In this document: in pieces, positions 17,935 through 29,910 of the stretch
Position numbering within the stretch: position 1 is the first letter of the stretch
How the letters are laid out: every line of letters starts with the position of its first letter
NCBI RefSeq assembly: GCF_001544015.1
Contig: NZ_AP014924.1
Location: 3,410,001 to 3,474,000, forward strand
From: Limnochorda pilosa
GTDB lineage: Bacteria; Bacillota; Limnochordia; Limnochordales; Limnochordaceae
Reading direction: 5' to 3'
Length of the DNA stretch: 64,000 nt
Made by a program: the position numbers and the translations under genes
Notes under the pieces: model-generated
Databases searched by the model: none
The model's input: the letters and a program-made list of their open reading frames with translations, nothing else
Told to the model about the DNA's origin: nothing

Positions 17935-19203
17935 TCACCGGATGAAGCCTTGATAGTGGCGCATGAGAAGCTGGGCCTCCACCTGCTTCATGGTGTCGAG
18001 GGCCACACCCACCATGATGAGCAGGCTCGTGCCACCGAACGAGATAATCTGCGTCGGCATCCGGGTGACCCCCGCCATCACGAAGGGCAGGACCGCGATG
18101 AACGCCAGGAAGAGGGCACCCAAGAGCGTGATGCGCGTCAGCACCCGGTCCATGTACTCCGCCGTGGGCCGACCCGGCCGGAGCCCTGGAATGAACCCGC
18201 CGTACTTCCGCATGTTGTCCGAGACCTCGCGCGGGTTGAAGGTGACGGCCGTGTAGAAGTACGTGAAGAAGACCACCAGGAGCGCGTACACGATATTATA
18301 CCCCGCCCCGCCAAGCTGCAACCAATCGGTAAAGCGGGCGACCTGGGGAATGAACTGCCCCACGGTGAGCGGGAAGGTGAGCAGCGAGCTCGCGAAGATG
18401 ACGGGGATGACCCCCGCCTGGTTCACCCGCAATGGGATGTGGGTGCTCTGGCCGCCCAGCACCCGCCGGCCCACCACCCTCCGCGCGTACTGGACCGGGA
18501 TCCGGCGCTGCCCCTCCTGGACCATCACCACGCCGGCCACCACCGCCAGGCCCAAGACCCCGAAGAGGAGCAGGCTGAACGGACTCACGCCGCCCTCGCC
18601 CACGGCCCGGAAAGCGAAGCTGATCTGGGATGGGAATCGGGCGACGATCCCGGTGAAGATGATGAGGGAGACGCCGTTTCCGATGCCCTTTTCGCTGATC
18701 TTCTCGCCGATCCAGGTGAGGAAGAGGGTGCCCGCCGTCAGGCTGGCCACGATCACCGTGAGGGTGAAGAACGTGGGGTTGGCGATCACCTGGTAGTTGC
18801 GCGCCAGCACCGTGAGGCCCACCGCCTGCACGATTCCCAGCACGACGGTGCCGTAGCGGGTGTACTGGGCGATCTGCTTGCGGCCCTCGACGCCCTCCTT
18901 GGAGAGCTCCTCGAGCTGCGGGATCACCACCGTCAGCAGCTGCAGGATGATGGACGAGGTGATGTATGGGTTGACGCCCATGGCGAAGAGGGCGAAGTTC
19001 CCCAGCGCGCCGCCGGCGAAGAGGTCCAGGAGGGCGAAGACGTTCCCGCCGCTCATGTTCAAGAGGTCGCGCAGTGCGGCCGCATCCACGCCCGGCACGG
19101 GGATGTAGGAGCCGATGCGGAAGACGAAGAGGAGCGCCAGGGTGTAGAGGATCTTCTGGCGCAGGTCCGAGATGCGGAACGCGTTGATGAGCGCCTCGAG
19201 CAT
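17935..19203 (-). CDS. secY: Preprotein translocase subunit SecY
   Basis: A 422-residue integral membrane protein with ten predicted transmembrane segments and the SecY marks IPVPGVDAAAL near the N-terminus, GGSLF-like loops, and QGQRRIPVQYAR-type cytosolic loop (VQEGQRRIPVQYARRV). It is the channel of the Sec translocon together with SecE, encoded at 44259. Located between rplO and map as usual for the spc operon. Confidence 0.97.
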   Translation of the reverse strand: MLEALINAFRISDLRQKILYTLALLFVFRIGSYIPVPGVDAAALRDLLNMSGGNVFALLDLFAGGALGNFALFAMGVNPYITSSIILQLLTVVIPQLEELSKEGVEGRKQIAQYTRYGTVVLGIVQAVGLTVLARNYQVIANPTFFTLTVIVASLTAGTLFLTWIGEKISEKGIGNGVSLIIFTGIVARFPSQISFAFRAVGEGGVSPFSLLLFGVLGLAVVAGVVMVQEGQRRIPVQYARRVVGRRVLGGQSTHIPLRVNQAGVIPVIFASSLLTFPLTVGQFIPQVARFTDWLQLGGAGYNIVYALLVVFFTYFYTAVTFNPREVSDNMRKYGGFIPGLRPGRPTAEYMDRVLTRITLLGALFLAFIAVLPFVMAGVTRMPTQIISFGGTSLLIMVGVALDTMKQVEAQLLMRHYQGFIR

Positions 19204-19204
19204 G

Positions 19205-19648
19205 TCAGCCGATCACCTCGACCTTTCCGCCCGCCGCCTCGATCTTCTCCCGAGCCGACTGGGTGAAGCGGTGCGCGCTCACCTCCAGGGCCACCTGCAG
19301 GTCGCCGTTGCCCAGGATCTTGATGCCTTCCCGTTGCTTCTTGACGAGACCCGCCTGGCGCAAGACGTCGGGGGTGACGCGCGTGCCCGGCTCGAAGCGG
19401 TTGAGCGCCTCGAGCTTGACCTCCTCGAACTCCTTGCGGAAGAGGTTCTTGAATCCTCGCTTGGGGACGCGACGCACCAGAGGCATCTGGCCGCCCTCGA
19501 AGGCAGGCCCCTTGGTGCCCCCGCTGCGGGCCCCCTGGCCCTTCTGGCCCCGCCCGGACGTCTTGCCGTGGCCGGAGCCGATTCCCCGCCCCACCCGCTT
19601 GGGACGGCGACGGCTTCCTTCCGGCGGTTTCACGTCGTGAATCCTCAC
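19205..19648 (-). CDS. rplO: 50S ribosomal protein L15
   Basis: A 147-residue L15: Gly/Arg-rich N-terminus with RRPKRVGRGIGSGHGKTSGR and GGQMPLVRRVPKRGFKN. One nt separates its stop from the secY start region, so the two are tightly coupled. Confidence 0.97.
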   Translation of the reverse strand: MRIHDVKPPEGSRRRPKRVGRGIGSGHGKTSGRGQKGQGARSGGTKGPAFEGGQMPLVRRVPKRGFKNLFRKEFEEVKLEALNRFEPGTRVTPDVLRQAGLVKKQREGIKILGNGDLQVALEVSAHRFTQSAREKIEAAGGKVEVIG

Positions 19649-19676
19649 CCCGGTTACCCCCTTGCCGGCGCGCCCG

Positions 19677-19865
19677 TCAGGCGTCGACCTCTTCGACCTG
19701 CACCAGGTGGCGGACCTTGGCGATCATCCCCCGTATGGTGGGCGTGTCCGCCTGCTCGACGGTGCTGTTCAGCTTCCCCAGGCCCAGCGACCGGATGGTC
19801 TTCTTCTGGTCCTCCGTGTGGCCGATCGCGCTTCGCCGGTACGTGATCCGCAAACGCTTGCTCAT
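19677..19865 (-). CDS. rpmD: 50S ribosomal protein L30
   Basis: A 62-residue L30 starting at [15 protein letters not shown] (ATG 19865) with the [15 protein letters not shown] motif. An upstream in-frame start (19913) is not used by the family. Confidence 0.96.
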   Translation of the reverse strand: MSKRLRITYRRSAIGHTEDQKKTIRSLGLGKLNSTVEQADTPTIRGMIAKVRHLVQVEEVDA

Positions 19866-19893
19866 GGTCTCGTCCCCCCGCCCGGTGGGCGCG

Positions 19894-20436
19894 TCAGCCC
19901 ACGATCTCCTCAACGGCCTTGCCCCGGTTCTCGGCCACCTGGGCGGCGGTCCGGAGCTCGGAGAGCGCCTTCATGGTCGCCCGCACCACGTTGATGGGAT
20001 TGGAAGAGCCCAGGGACTTGCTCAGCACGTCCTGTACCCCGGCCAGCTCCAGCACGGCCCGCACGGGGCCGCCGGCGATGACGCCCGTGCCTCGCGACGC
20101 GGGCTTGAGCATCACCCGGGCGCCGCTGTACCGCACCGTGATCTCGTGAGGGAGCGTCGTCCCCACCAGGGGCACCGCGACCATGTTCTTCTTGCCTTCT
20201 TCCACGGCCTTGCGGATGGCCTCGGAGACCTCTTTGGCCTTCCCCAGGCCCGTCCCCACGCGGCCCTTGCGGTCGCCCACCACCACCAGCGCGTTGAAGG
20301 AACGACTGCGCCCGCCCTTCACCGTCTTGGAGACGGGATTGATGTTGACGACGCGCTCTTCGATATCGCTCTCGGGGTGGTCGCGGCGCCGATCCGACTC
20401 GCGCCGCCTGCCGCCCTCTCGCCGTCTTTCAGCCAC
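19894..20436 (-). CDS. rpsE: 30S ribosomal protein S5
   Basis: A 180-residue S5 starting at GTG 20436 behind AGAGGGGG. Conserved [20 protein letters not shown] and [16 protein letters not shown] segments are present. The first ~27 residues are an Arg/Glu-rich extension. Confidence 0.97.
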   Translation of the reverse strand: MAERRREGGRRRESDRRRDHPESDIEERVVNINPVSKTVKGGRSRSFNALVVVGDRKGRVGTGLGKAKEVSEAIRKAVEEGKKNMVAVPLVGTTLPHEITVRYSGARVMLKPASRGTGVIAGGPVRAVLELAGVQDVLSKSLGSSNPINVVRATMKALSELRTAAQVAENRGKAVEEIVG

Positions 20437-20490
20437 GGTCTCGCCCCCTCTGCCATGCGCAGAGCGCCCTCCAGTGTAACCGGAGCGCCC

Positions 20491-20856
20491 TCAAAAGTCC
20501 AGCCCCCGGGAACGGGCTCCGTCGGCCAGGGCAGCCACCCGGCCGTGGTACCGGTTCCCTCCCCGATCGAAGACGACCCGCTCCACCCCCGCCGCCTTGG
20601 CGCGATCGGCCACCAGCTCGCCCACACGGCGGGCCGCTTCCCTCGCCTTGGTGGACTCAAGCTGGTCGCGCAACTCGGGGTCCAGGGTGGATGCCTGAGC
20701 CAGGGTCCGGCCGGCGTCGTCGTCGATCACCTGCGCGTAGATGTGGCGCAGGCTGCGGAAGACGGCGAGTCTCGGCCGCGCCTCCGTACCGTTCACCCGA
20801 AACCTGATGCGCCGGTGGCGTCGCTCGCGCCCCGTACGACGCGTCCTCTCAGACAT
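20491..20856 (-). CDS. rplR: 50S ribosomal protein L18
   Basis: A 121-residue 5S-rRNA-binding L18: [20 protein letters not shown] and the C-terminal [20 protein letters not shown] are conserved. ATG 20856 preferred over an upstream GTG at 20865 for spacing to GAGGGG. Confidence 0.96.
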   Translation of the reverse strand: MSERTRRTGRERRHRRIRFRVNGTEARPRLAVFRSLRHIYAQVIDDDAGRTLAQASTLDPELRDQLESTKAREAARRVGELVADRAKAAGVERVVFDRGGNRYHGRVAALADGARSRGLDF

Positions 20857-20868
20857 GCCGCTCACCCC

Positions 20869-21417
20869 TCAACCCTTGCTCACCTTGCCCGCTTTCCCGG
20901 CCTTGCGCCGCACGCGCTCGTTCTCGTACCGGATCCCCTTGCCCAGGTACGGCTCCGCCTTCCGGAGGATCCGGATCTCCGCCGCCGTCTGGCCCACCAG
21001 CTCCTTGTCGATGCCCCGTACGCTGATACGGGTCGGCTGGGGCACGTCGATCTCGATGCCCTGCGGCGGATCCACCTCGACCGGATGACTGAAGCCAAGG
21101 CTGAGCACCAGCTTGCTTCCCTGCTTGGCAGCCCGGTATCCGACCCCCGAGAGGAGCAGGTCCTTCTGGAACCCCTGCGTCACACCCTGGACCATGTTGG
21201 CGATCAGGGTACGGGTCAGGCCGTGGAGCGACCGGTCCAGCCGCTGGTCGCTGGGCCGCTCGACCCGCACTTCGCCCTCCGCCACCACCACCTGCATGCG
21301 GGGGTGGATCTGCCGCACCAGCTCGCCCTTGGGCCCAACCACCTTCACCCGATGGTCCTCGGCCTCCACCTTCACCCCGGCGGGAACGGGAATCGGCTTC
21401 CTACCAATACGCGACAC
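20869..21417 (-). CDS. rplF: 50S ribosomal protein L6
   Basis: A 182-residue L6 beginning [17 protein letters not shown] and carrying the C-terminal [16 protein letters not shown]-type motif ([18 protein letters not shown]). Positioned between rpsH and rplR in the spc block. Confidence 0.97.
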   Translation of the reverse strand: MSRIGRKPIPVPAGVKVEAEDHRVKVVGPKGELVRQIHPRMQVVVAEGEVRVERPSDQRLDRSLHGLTRTLIANMVQGVTQGFQKDLLLSGVGYRAAKQGSKLVLSLGFSHPVEVDPPQGIEIDVPQPTRISVRGIDKELVGQTAAEIRILRKAEPYLGKGIRYENERVRRKAGKAGKVSKG

Positions 21418-21469
21418 GTCCGCTCACCTCCCCGCGGCTCCGGCGTCTGCACTGCCCCGGCCGCGCGCC

Positions 21470-21868
21470 CTACCACACATAGCAGATGACCTCGCCGCCC
21501 ACCCGCTCCTTGCGGGCCTGGCGGTCGGTCATCACACCCCTCGAGGTCGAGAGCACCGCGATGCCGAAGCCGCCCAGGACCTTGGGAATCTGATCCTTGG
21601 TGGCGTAGATGCGGCGTCCCGGCTTGCTGATCCGCCGAATGCCTCCAATGGTCTCGCGCTTCTGGGCTCCGTACTTCAGGTAGACGCGGATCACCTCGAA
21701 GGACCCCTCCTTGAGGACCCGCACGTCCCGGACGAAGCCTTCCTCCTTGAGCACGCGGGCCAGCTCCTTCTTCAGCCGCGACGCGGGGATATCCACCGAG
21801 TCGTGGCGCGCGTGGCTCGCGTTTCGAATCCGGGTCAACATGTCCGCGATCGGATCGGTCATGACCAT
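21470..21868 (-). CDS. rpsH: 30S ribosomal protein S8
   Basis: A 132-residue S8. The start [17 protein letters not shown] (ATG 21868) is the same as in Bacillus; the second ATG (21862) is possible. The C-terminal ISTSxG-type motif ([15 protein letters not shown]) is intact. S8 is the classical translational repressor of spc operons. Confidence 0.97.
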   Translation of the reverse strand: MVMTDPIADMLTRIRNASHARHDSVDIPASRLKKELARVLKEEGFVRDVRVLKEGSFEVIRVYLKYGAQKRETIGGIRRISKPGRRIYATKDQIPKVLGGFGIAVLSTSRGVMTDRQARKERVGGEVICYVW

Positions 21869-21888
21869 CTCTCCACCACCCTTCGGGG

Positions 21889-22074
21889 CTACCAGCTCGC
21901 CTTGACCACGCCCGGAATCTGACCCTTGTGCGCCAGCTCCCGGAAGCAGATACGGCACAGGTCAAAGCGCCGCATGTACCCGCGGGGCCGCCCACACCGC
22001 CGGCACCGGTGCACCTGCCGGGTGGCGTGCTTCGCTTCCTTCTTGGCTCTCAGAATGAGCGCCTTTCTGGCCAC
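21889..22074 (-). CDS. rpsN: 30S ribosomal protein S14, type Z (zinc-binding)
   Basis: A 61-residue short S14 with the zinc ligands CRRCG and CRICFRELA. This is the C+ zinc form, as in most Gram-positive bacteria. Confidence 0.97.
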   Translation of the reverse strand: MARKALILRAKKEAKHATRQVHRCRRCGRPRGYMRRFDLCRICFRELAHKGQIPGVVKASW

Positions 22075-22110
22075 CTTCCAACCTCCTTCGCCCTCGCCGA
22101 CCCGCCGCCG

Positions 22111-22659
22111 CTAGGCCGCCCGGCTTCGCATCGGGAAGCCCAGCTGCCGCAGCAGCTCCAGGGCCTCCTCGTCCGATTGGGCCGTGGTCACCACGGTGAT
22201 GTCGAGACCGCGCACCCGGTCGATGTCGTCGTAGCGGATCTCGGGGAAGATCAACTGCTCGCTCAGGCCCAGCGAGTAATTGCCCCGCCCGTCGAACCCG
22301 TCCGGGGAGAGCCCGTTGAAGTCACGGATGCGGGGCAGGGCCGCGTGGATCAGCTTGTCGACGAAGTCGTACATGCGCTCACCACGCAGGGTCACCTTGC
22401 ATCCGATGGGCATCCCCGCCCGGATCTTGAAGTTGGAGATCGACCGCTTCGCCCGGGTCACGGCCGGCTTCTGCCCCGAGATCACGGTCAGGTCGCGCAC
22501 GGCTCCCTCGAGGGCCTTCGAGTCCTGGACGGCCTCGCCCACCCCCATGTTCAGCACGACCTTGTCGAGGCGCGGCACCTGCATCACGCTCTTGTATCCG
22601 AAGCGCTCCATGAGCGCCGGCGCCACCTGCTCCTTGTACAGCTCCCGCAACCGGGACAT
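22111..22659 (-). CDS. rplE: 50S ribosomal protein L5
   Basis: A 182-residue L5 starting [16 protein letters not shown] (ATG 22659). [30 protein letters not shown] and the [20 protein letters not shown] segment are conserved. It binds 5S rRNA and contacts P-site tRNA. Confidence 0.97.
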   Translation of the reverse strand: MSRLRELYKEQVAPALMERFGYKSVMQVPRLDKVVLNMGVGEAVQDSKALEGAVRDLTVISGQKPAVTRAKRSISNFKIRAGMPIGCKVTLRGERMYDFVDKLIHAALPRIRDFNGLSPDGFDGRGNYSLGLSEQLIFPEIRYDDIDRVRGLDITVVTTAQSDEEALELLRQLGFPMRSRAA

Positions 22660-22685
22660 GCCCCAAGACCTCCCCGCTCGCCGCG

Positions 22686-23021
22686 CTAGTCGATGGTCTT
22701 CCCGCAGTTCTTGCAAACCCGCACCACATCTTCGCCCGACCGGTCCGTGCCGAAGCGGGTGGGCTGGTTGCAACTCGGGCAGACCAGCATGACGTTGGCC
22801 GCCGTCAGCGGGGCCGGGCTCTCCACGACCCCGCCCTGGGGGTTCGTCCGGCTGGGGCGGCTATGCCGCTTGACGACGCGGACGCCTTCCACCACCACCC
22901 GGCCCTTCCGGGGAAGGACCTCCAGCACCTTGCCCCGCTTCCCCCGGTCCTCTCCCTTGCGCACCTCGACCAGGTCACCTTTGCGAACGTGCACCTTCCG
23001 AACCTCCGCCTTGCCGGCCAT
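22686..23021 (-). CDS. rplX: 50S ribosomal protein L24 (with C-terminal zinc ribbon)
   Basis: A 111-residue L24 with a KOW motif ([20 protein letters not shown]) and, at the C-terminus, two CxxC pairs (CPSC and CKNC) that form a zinc ribbon. Start ATG 23021 follows GGAGGTG by 6 nt. Confidence 0.96.
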   Translation of the reverse strand: MAGKAEVRKVHVRKGDLVEVRKGEDRGKRGKVLEVLPRKGRVVVEGVRVVKRHSRPSRTNPQGGVVESPAPLTAANVMLVCPSCNQPTRFGTDRSGEDVVRVCKNCGKTID

Positions 23022-23057
23022 GCGCTCCACCTCCCTGGTCCCCGCCGCGATCCGCCC

Positions 23058-23426
23058 TCAGAGCACCTCGGGTGCCAGGGAGACGATCCGCATGAATTCC
23101 CGGTCCCGCAGCTCGCGCGCCACGGGCCCGAAGATGCGCGTGCCCCGGGGCATCCGCTGGTTGTCGATGATCACCGCGGCGTTCTCGTCGAACCGGACGT
23201 ACGAGCCGTCGGGGCGATGGATGGGATCGCGGGTGCGCACCACCACTGCCTTCACCACGTCCCCTTTCTTGACCAGGCCGCCCGGGACCGCCTCTTTGAT
23301 GGAGGCCACGATCACGTCTCCGACGCCCGCGTACCGCCGGCCGGAACCCCCCAGGACGCGAATGCAAAGGAGCTTCTTGGCGCCCGAGTTGTCCGCCACG
23401 TTCAGCACCGTCTCCTGCTGCACCAT
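23058..23426 (-). CDS. rplN: 50S ribosomal protein L14
   Basis: A 122-residue L14: [19 protein letters not shown] start and [20 protein letters not shown] are conserved. Located between rpsQ and rplX. Confidence 0.97.
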   Translation of the reverse strand: MVQQETVLNVADNSGAKKLLCIRVLGGSGRRYAGVGDVIVASIKEAVPGGLVKKGDVVKAVVVRTRDPIHRPDGSYVRFDENAAVIIDNQRMPRGTRIFGPVARELRDREFMRIVSLAPEVL

Positions 23427-23470
23427 GCCTTCCCAACCTCCCGGGCCCGCGCGGGCCCCAAGCTGCGGCC

Positions 23471-23731
23471 CTATCGCGCCCGCTCGAGGATCTCGACCAC
23501 CCGCCAGCGCTTCTCCTTGCTCAGGGGACGGGTCTCCATGATCCGCACGCGATCGCCCTCACGGCAGGCGTTGTTCTCGTCGTGGGCCTTGAACCGGCTG
23601 GTGATCCGCATCCGCTTCTGGTAGAGCGGGTGCCGTTCCAGTCGTTCCACGGCCACCACAACCGTCTTGTCCATCTTGCTGGAGACGACCAGGCCCTCCT
23701 GGACCTTGCGTCGCGCCCTCGCCTCGTCTGC
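23471..23731 (-). CDS. rpsQ: 30S ribosomal protein S17
   Basis: S17 with the [20 protein letters not shown] and [17 protein letters not shown] blocks. I choose GTG 23731, giving 86 residues (the family length) with a GGGGGT/GAGGAGG purine run upstream. A GTG ten codons upstream (23761) would overlap the rpmC stop and give a 96-residue form. Confidence 0.93.
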   Translation of the reverse strand, partial: ADEARARRKVQEGLVVSSKMDKTVVVAVERLERHPLYQKRMRITSRFKAHDENNACREGDRVRIMETRPLSKEKRWRVVEILERAR

Positions 23732-23757
23732 CACCGGGGTCACCCCCTCCTCGCCCT

Positions 23758-23979
23758 TCACGACCGCTTCGCCTGCGCGCTCTTCTCCTCGGCCAGCTCC
23801 CGCTCCCGCATCACCGTGCGGACGCGTGCGATGTCCCGCCGCACGGCCCGTAGCCGCATGGGGTTGTCGAGCTGTCCGGTGGCCATCTGAAAGCGGAGAT
23901 TGAACAGCTCCTCCTTCAGGTCCGCCACCTTGCGCGAGAGCTCCTCGCCCGTCAGGTCCCGAAGCTCCTCAGCCTTCAC
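23758..23979 (-). CDS. rpmC: 50S ribosomal protein L29
   Basis: A 73-residue helical hairpin protein ([20 protein letters not shown], then [14 protein letters not shown]). The GTG start overlaps the rplP stop by 4 nt (GTGA), a coupling overlap. Confidence 0.96.
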   Translation of the reverse strand: MKAEELRDLTGEELSRKVADLKEELFNLRFQMATGQLDNPMRLRAVRRDIARVRTVMRERELAEEKSAQAKRS

Positions 23980-24404
23980 AGCGCCTCACCACCCAGCCCC
24001 GCCCGGGTGACCACCTGGGTCCTGATGGGGAGCTTGTGCGATGCCAGGCGGAGGGCCTCCCGGGCCACGTCCTCCGCCACCCCCGCCACCTCAAAGAGCA
24101 CCCGCCCGGGTCGCACCACGGCCACCCAGAACTCCGGGTTCCCCTTGCCGCTGCCCATGCGGACCTCGGCCGGCTTCTTGGTCACCGGCTTGTCGGGAAA
24201 GATCTTGATCCAGACCTTTCCGCCCCGCCGCATGTGGCGGGTGATCGCGATACGGGCGGCCTCGATTTGGGTGTTGGTGATCCAGGCAGGCTCCAACGCC
24301 TGGAGGCCGAAATCGCCCATGGTCACGGCGTTGCCGCGCCTCGCCACACCCTTCATGCGGCCCCGCTGCACCTTCCGGTGCTTCACCCGCTTGGGCATCA
24401 ACAT
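23976..24404 (-). CDS. rplP: 50S ribosomal protein L16
   Basis: A 142-residue L16 starting [19 protein letters not shown] (ATG 24404, two nt after the rpsC stop). [20 protein letters not shown] and [20 protein letters not shown] are conserved. Confidence 0.97.
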   Translation of the reverse strand: MLMPKRVKHRKVQRGRMKGVARRGNAVTMGDFGLQALEPAWITNTQIEAARIAITRHMRRGGKVWIKIFPDKPVTKKPAEVRMGSGKGNPEFWVAVVRPGRVLFEVAGVAEDVAREALRLASHKLPIRTQVVTRAGLGGEAL

Positions 24405-24406
24405 CG

Positions 24407-25081
24407 CTACTCGCCCCCTTCGACCGCCTGGGCCTCCTGGCGGGCTGCCCGCTCGGGCAGGACCTCGCCCTTGTAGATCCACACCTTGACGCCGATGCGG
24501 CCGTAGGTCGTCCGTGCCTCCGAAAAGCCGTAGTCGACGTCGGCCCGGAGGGTGTGGAGCGGGATGGAGCCCTGCGCGTTCCACTCGGTCCGGGCGATCT
24601 CGGCGCCACCCAGACGGCCGGAAACCATCACCTTGATCCCCAGCGCCCCCATGCGCAGCGTGCGCTGCTGGGCCTGCCGGATGGCCCGGCGAAAGGCGAT
24701 CCGCCGCTCCAGCTGGAAGGCGACGTTCTCGGCCACAAGCTGCGCGTCCAGCTCCGGGATCTTGATCTCGATGATGTTGATCTGGATCTGCTTGCCCGTC
24801 CGCTCCTCCAGATCCTTCCGGAGCCGGTCGACCTCGGTACCGCCCTTGCCGATCACCATGCCCGGTCGGGCCGTGCGGATGGTGATCTTCACCCGGTTGG
24901 CCGCCCGCTCGATGTCGACCCGCGAGACCCCCGCCCGGAAGAAGCGTTCCTTGATCTCCCTGCGGACGGCCAGATCCTCATGGAGTGTGGCCGCGTAGGC
25001 CCGCTTGCCCGCGTACCACTTGCTCTCCCATTCCTTGATGATCCCCAGGCGCAGGCCGTACGGGTGCACCTTCTGACCCAC
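24407..25081 (-). CDS. rpsC: 30S ribosomal protein S3
   Basis: A 224-residue S3 from a GTG start: [18 protein letters not shown], the KH-domain GxxG ([14 protein letters not shown]) and the C-terminal [14 protein letters not shown]. It forms part of the mRNA entry channel. Confidence 0.97.
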   Translation of the reverse strand: MGQKVHPYGLRLGIIKEWESKWYAGKRAYAATLHEDLAVRREIKERFFRAGVSRVDIERAANRVKITIRTARPGMVIGKGGTEVDRLRKDLEERTGKQIQINIIEIKIPELDAQLVAENVAFQLERRIAFRRAIRQAQQRTLRMGALGIKVMVSGRLGGAEIARTEWNAQGSIPLHTLRADVDYGFSEARTTYGRIGVKVWIYKGEVLPERAARQEAQAVEGGE

Positions 25082-25093
25082 GGCAAAACCCCC

Positions 25094-25429
25094 TCACCGC
25101 TTGTCCGAGACCACCACCGTGATGTGGCTCGTCCGCTTCCGAATCCGGTTGGCCATGCCCCGCGCCCTCGGCATGATCCGCTTCAGGGTGGGGCCCTCGT
25201 CGACGTAGGCCTGACTAACCACGAGCTCCCCGCGGTCCAGGCTCAGGTTGTTCTCAGCGTTCGAGACCGCGGAGCGCAACACCGCCGAGAAGAGCTCGGC
25301 CGCCTTCTTGGGCGTGAAGCGCAGGATCGCCTCCGCCTCCCGCACCGAACGTCCCCGAATGAGGTCGGCGGCCAGGCGCGCCTTGCGGGGCGAAATGCGC
25401 TGATACCGCGCCACGGCACGTGCTTCCAC
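25094..25429 (-). CDS. rplV: 50S ribosomal protein L22
   Basis: A 111-residue L22: [19 protein letters not shown] at the start and the exit-tunnel loop [20 protein letters not shown] near the end. No insertion or deletion of the loop that would suggest macrolide resistance. Confidence 0.97.
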   Translation of the reverse strand: MEARAVARYQRISPRKARLAADLIRGRSVREAEAILRFTPKKAAELFSAVLRSAVSNAENNLSLDRGELVVSQAYVDEGPTLKRIMPRARGMANRIRKRTSHITVVVSDKR

Positions 25430-25458
25430 GCTTGATCCCTCCTCGTCGCGGGACGCCC

Positions 25459-25743
25459 TTACTTCAGCGCCGTCGAACGCTCGGTGTGAGCTCCGTGCCC
25501 CCGAAAGGTCCGGGTCGGCGCAAACTCGCCCAGCTTGTGGCCCACCATCTCTTCGGTGACGTACACCGGCACGTGCCGTCGCCCGTCGTGAACGGCAAAG
25601 GTGTGGCCCACCATCTCGGGGAAGATGGTCGAGGCCCGCGACCAGGTCTTGATGACCTGCTTCTTCCCCGTCTCGTTCATCCGCTCCACTTTCCTCAGGA
25701 GGCTCGGGTGAGCGTACGGTCCCTTCTTCAGCGACCGGCTCAT
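25459..25743 (-). CDS. rpsS: 30S ribosomal protein S19
   Basis: A 94-residue S19: [19 protein letters not shown] start, [20 protein letters not shown] and [13 protein letters not shown]. Located between rplB and rplV. Confidence 0.97.
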   Translation of the reverse strand: MSRSLKKGPYAHPSLLRKVERMNETGKKQVIKTWSRASTIFPEMVGHTFAVHDGRRHVPVYVTEEMVGHKLGEFAPTRTFRGHGAHTERSTALK

Positions 25744-25768
25744 TCAGGCTCCCCCCCCTCTCATGCTC

Positions 25769-26599
25769 CTAGCGCTTCCGGCGCCGCACGATCAGCCGGT
25801 TCGACGGCTTGTGCCGCTTCCGGGTCTTGGCACCCAGGGTGGGCTTCCCCCAGGGCGTCACCGGCCCGGGCATGCCCACAGGCGCCTTGCCCTCGCCGCC
25901 GCCGTGGGGGTGGTCCACCGGATTCATCACCACACCCCGCTGGTGCGGGCGCTTGCCCAGCCAGCGCTTGCGCCCGGCCTTGCCCAGTACCTCGTTCTCG
26001 TGCTCCACGTTGCCCACCTGGCCGATGGTGGCCCTGCAGTCGAGGTGGACCATCCGCATCTCGCCTGACGGCAGGCGAAGGGTGGCGTAGGGCTCCTCCT
26101 TCGCCACCAGCTGGGCGCTGGTGCCCGCCGCCCGCGCCATCTGGCCGCCCTTGCCGATGTGGAGCTCCACGTTGTGCACCACGGTGCCCATGGGGATCCG
26201 CCGCAGCGGCAGCGCGTTCCCCACCCGGATGTCCGCGTCAGGGCCCGACTCCACCTTCTGACCCACCTCGAGCCCCACGGGCGCCAGGATGTACCGCTTC
26301 TCCCCATCCGCGTAGTGCAAGAGCGCAATCCGCGCCGAGCGGAACGGGTCGTACTCGATGCTCGCGACCTTGGCGGGAACCCCATCCTTGTCGCGCTTGA
26401 AGTCGATCACCCGGTAGCGCCGCTTGTGCCCCCCGCCCCGGAACCGGAGCGTGACGCGGCCTGCAGCGTTCCTCCCGCCCGTGGCCGGCTTCCCCTGCAC
26501 CAGCGAGCGCTCCGGGCGGGTGCGCGTTACCTCGCTGAAGGTCGACCCCATCATCTGCCGCCGTCCGGGGGTGGTCGGCTTGAACTTCTTGACCGGCAT
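25769..26599 (-). CDS. rplB: 50S ribosomal protein L2
   Basis: A 276-residue L2 starting at [16 protein letters not shown] (ATG 26599). [19 protein letters not shown] and the peptidyl-transferase-proximal [20 protein letters not shown] are intact, including the essential His of HPHGGG. Confidence 0.97.
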   Translation of the reverse strand: MPVKKFKPTTPGRRQMMGSTFSEVTRTRPERSLVQGKPATGGRNAAGRVTLRFRGGGHKRRYRVIDFKRDKDGVPAKVASIEYDPFRSARIALLHYADGEKRYILAPVGLEVGQKVESGPDADIRVGNALPLRRIPMGTVVHNVELHIGKGGQMARAAGTSAQLVAKEEPYATLRLPSGEMRMVHLDCRATIGQVGNVEHENEVLGKAGRKRWLGKRPHQRGVVMNPVDHPHGGGEGKAPVGMPGPVTPWGKPTLGAKTRKRHKPSNRLIVRRRKR

Positions 26600-26644
26600 C
26601 CCGGCACCCCTCCTCACACGGGCCAGACCGCCCGGCCCTGGGGC

Positions 26645-26929
26645 CTACAGGCCCTCGACGATCGAGATCCGGTCGCCCTCCGCAAGGGTGACGACCGCCT
26701 TCTTCCAGTCCGGAGTGCGGCCCTCCGTGCGGCCCCGCCGGCGAACCTTTCCCGGCACGCGGGTGGTGTTCACCTTCACCACCCGCACCTTGAAGATCTG
26801 CTCCACCGCCAACTTCACCTGGGTCTTGGTGGCCCGGAGGTCGACCTCGAACGTGTACTTGTTACCCTCCATGCCGGCCGTGGTCCGTTCAGTCACCACC
26901 GGCCGCCTGATCACGTCGTACGGATGCAT
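26645..26929 (-). CDS. rplW: 50S ribosomal protein L23
   Basis: A 94-residue L23 at the exit tunnel: [13 protein letters not shown] start, [20 protein letters not shown] and [16 protein letters not shown]. Its first 41 nt overlap the end of rplD in a different frame, more than the usual few nt. Confidence 0.96.
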   Translation of the reverse strand: MHPYDVIRRPVVTERTTAGMEGNKYTFEVDLRATKTQVKLAVEQIFKVRVVKVNTTRVPGKVRRRGRTEGRTPDWKKAVVTLAEGDRISIVEGL

Positions 26930-27554
26930 GGGGTCTGAGCACCTCCTCCACCTTCCTCACCGCGTCCCGGGTGAGGAGGACCCGCGAGCTGTCCAGCACC
27001 TCGTAGGTGTTGAGGCACGAGGCCACCACCGTCCGCACACCCGGCAGGTTCCGGGCCGCGCGGCGGACGCCGGCATCGGGCTCGGGAATCACCAGGAGCG
27101 GCTTGCGCCCGCCGGCGAGGCGCTCGAGCACCTGCGCCACCGCCTTCGTCTTCAGCTCAGGCAGCTCCAGCCGGTCGAGGACGGTCAGCTCGCCATCCCG
27201 CAGCTTCGCGGAGAGCGCGCTGCGCAGCGCCTGGCGGCGCGCCTTCTTCGGCATCAACAGCCGGTGGCTCCGGGGCTTGGGCCCGAAGACCACGCCGCCC
27301 CCCCGCCAGATGGGCGAGCGAATGCTTCCGTGCCGCGCGCGCCCCGTGCCCTTCTGACGCCACGGCTTGCGGCCACCACCCCGCACCTCGCCGCGGGTGC
27401 GGGTGGACGCGGTACCGGCCCGGCGATTGGCCAGGTAGACCCGAATCGCCTGGTGGAGGAGGGCGTGGTTCACGGGCGCGCCGAAGATCTCCTCCGTCAG
27501 CTCCTCCTCACCCACCACCTGGCCGTTCACGTCGTAAACGTCGACCTTCGGCAT
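26889..27554 (-). CDS. rplD: 50S ribosomal protein L4
   Basis: A 221-residue L4: [13 protein letters not shown] start, the extended tunnel loop with [20 protein letters not shown], and a Rossmann-like C-terminal domain. The last ~14 residues ([13 protein letters not shown]) are an extension that runs 41 nt into rplW. Confidence 0.96.
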   Translation of the reverse strand: MPKVDVYDVNGQVVGEEELTEEIFGAPVNHALLHQAIRVYLANRRAGTASTRTRGEVRGGGRKPWRQKGTGRARHGSIRSPIWRGGGVVFGPKPRSHRLLMPKKARRQALRSALSAKLRDGELTVLDRLELPELKTKAVAQVLERLAGGRKPLLVIPEPDAGVRRAARNLPGVRTVVASCLNTYEVLDSSRVLLTRDAVRKVEEVLRPHASVRRDQAAGGD

Positions 27555-27591
27555 CGTCCATCCCCCTAGGTGCCTGGGCCCCGCTGCACGC

Positions 27592-28230
27592 TCAGCGCGT
27601 GCGCACCGATTCCCGGATGATCAGCAGGCCCCGGCGGGGCCCCGGAACCGCCCCCTGCACCAGCAGCAGGTTCCGTTCGGGATCGACCTGCACCACCTGA
27701 AGCGACTGCACCGTACGCCGCTTGCCGCCCATCCGGCCTGGCATCTTCCGGCCCTTGAAGACTCGCTGCGGGTCCGTGGCGTTCAGGGAGCCGACCCTCC
27801 GGTGGTACATGGAACCGTGGCTCATGGGGCCCCGGTTGAAGTTCCAGCGCTTCACCGTGCCCGCGAACCCCTTGCCTTTGCTGATGCCGGTCACGTCCAC
27901 CCGGTCGCCCACCTGGAAGACGTCCGCGCGCACGGTCTCGCCCACCTGGAGGCCGTCGATCCCCCGGCCCTCCACGGTGCGGATCTCCCGCAGCACCCGT
28001 GGCGTGGGAACGCCGGCCTTCTTCGCGTGCCCGGCTTCCGCCCGGGTCACCCGGTTGGGGCGCGCCTCCTCGAAGCCAAGCTGTACGGCGCGATACCGGT
28101 TCTGCTCCGGGGTGCGCTTGGCGACCACCCGGCAGGGGCCCGCCTCGATCACGGTCACTGCCACGGCCCGGCCCGACTCGTCGAAGATCTGCGTCATGCC
28201 CAGCTTCCGGCCCAAAATGCCCCGCGACAT
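27592..28230 (-). CDS. rplC: 50S ribosomal protein L3
   Basis: A 212-residue L3: GILGRKLGMTQIFDESGRAV start, then KGKGFAGTVKRWNFNRGP and MSHGSMYHRRVGSLNA with the peptidyl-transferase-proximal loop, then GRKMPGRMGGKRRTVQ. Confidence 0.97.
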   Translation of the reverse strand: MSRGILGRKLGMTQIFDESGRAVAVTVIEAGPCRVVAKRTPEQNRYRAVQLGFEEARPNRVTRAEAGHAKKAGVPTPRVLREIRTVEGRGIDGLQVGETVRADVFQVGDRVDVTGISKGKGFAGTVKRWNFNRGPMSHGSMYHRRVGSLNATDPQRVFKGRKMPGRMGGKRRTVQSLQVVQVDPERNLLLVQGAVPGPRRGLLIIRESVRTR

Positions 28231-28269
28231 CTCGCGCCCTCCTTCCTCTGAAGCTCGACCGCCCGGGTG

Positions 28270-28578
28270 TCAGACCTTGATCTCGATGTCGACCCCTGCG
28301 GGAAGGTCGAGCCGCATGAGCGCGTCGACGGTCTTGGACGTGGGCTCCAGGATGTCGATCAGGCGCTTGTGCGTGCGCATCTCGAACTGCTCCCGCGAAT
28401 CCTTGTGCACGTGCGGCGAGCGCAACACCGTGAAGACCGTACGCTCGGTGGGCATCGGGATCGGGCCCGACACCAGGGCGCCCGTCCGCCGAGCCGTCTC
28501 CACGATCTGCTCGGCCGAACCGTCGAGCAGCTTGTGGTCGAAGGCCTTCAGGCGGATACGGATGCGTTGCTTGGCCAT
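28270..28578 (-). CDS. rpsJ: 30S ribosomal protein S10 / NusE
   Basis: A 102-residue S10: [20 protein letters not shown] start, [20 protein letters not shown] and [12 protein letters not shown]. It also acts as NusE in antitermination. It opens the S10 block and is transcribed from the upstream str segment; 66 nt separate it from tuf. Confidence 0.97.
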   Translation of the reverse strand: MAKQRIRIRLKAFDHKLLDGSAEQIVETARRTGALVSGPIPMPTERTVFTVLRSPHVHKDSREQFEMRTHKRLIDILEPTSKTVDALMRLDLPAGVDIEIKV

Positions 28579-28644
28579 GGTTCCACCTCCCCGGGGCTCG
28601 ACCCCGGCGCGCCCGGCCCCGCCTCAGCGGGCGGGGCCACGGCC

Positions 28645-29866
<1,222 letters not shown>

Positions 29867-29910
29867 CCCCGGCCTCCAGGCCGGCGGACTCACCCTGATG
29901 GTACTTGCCG

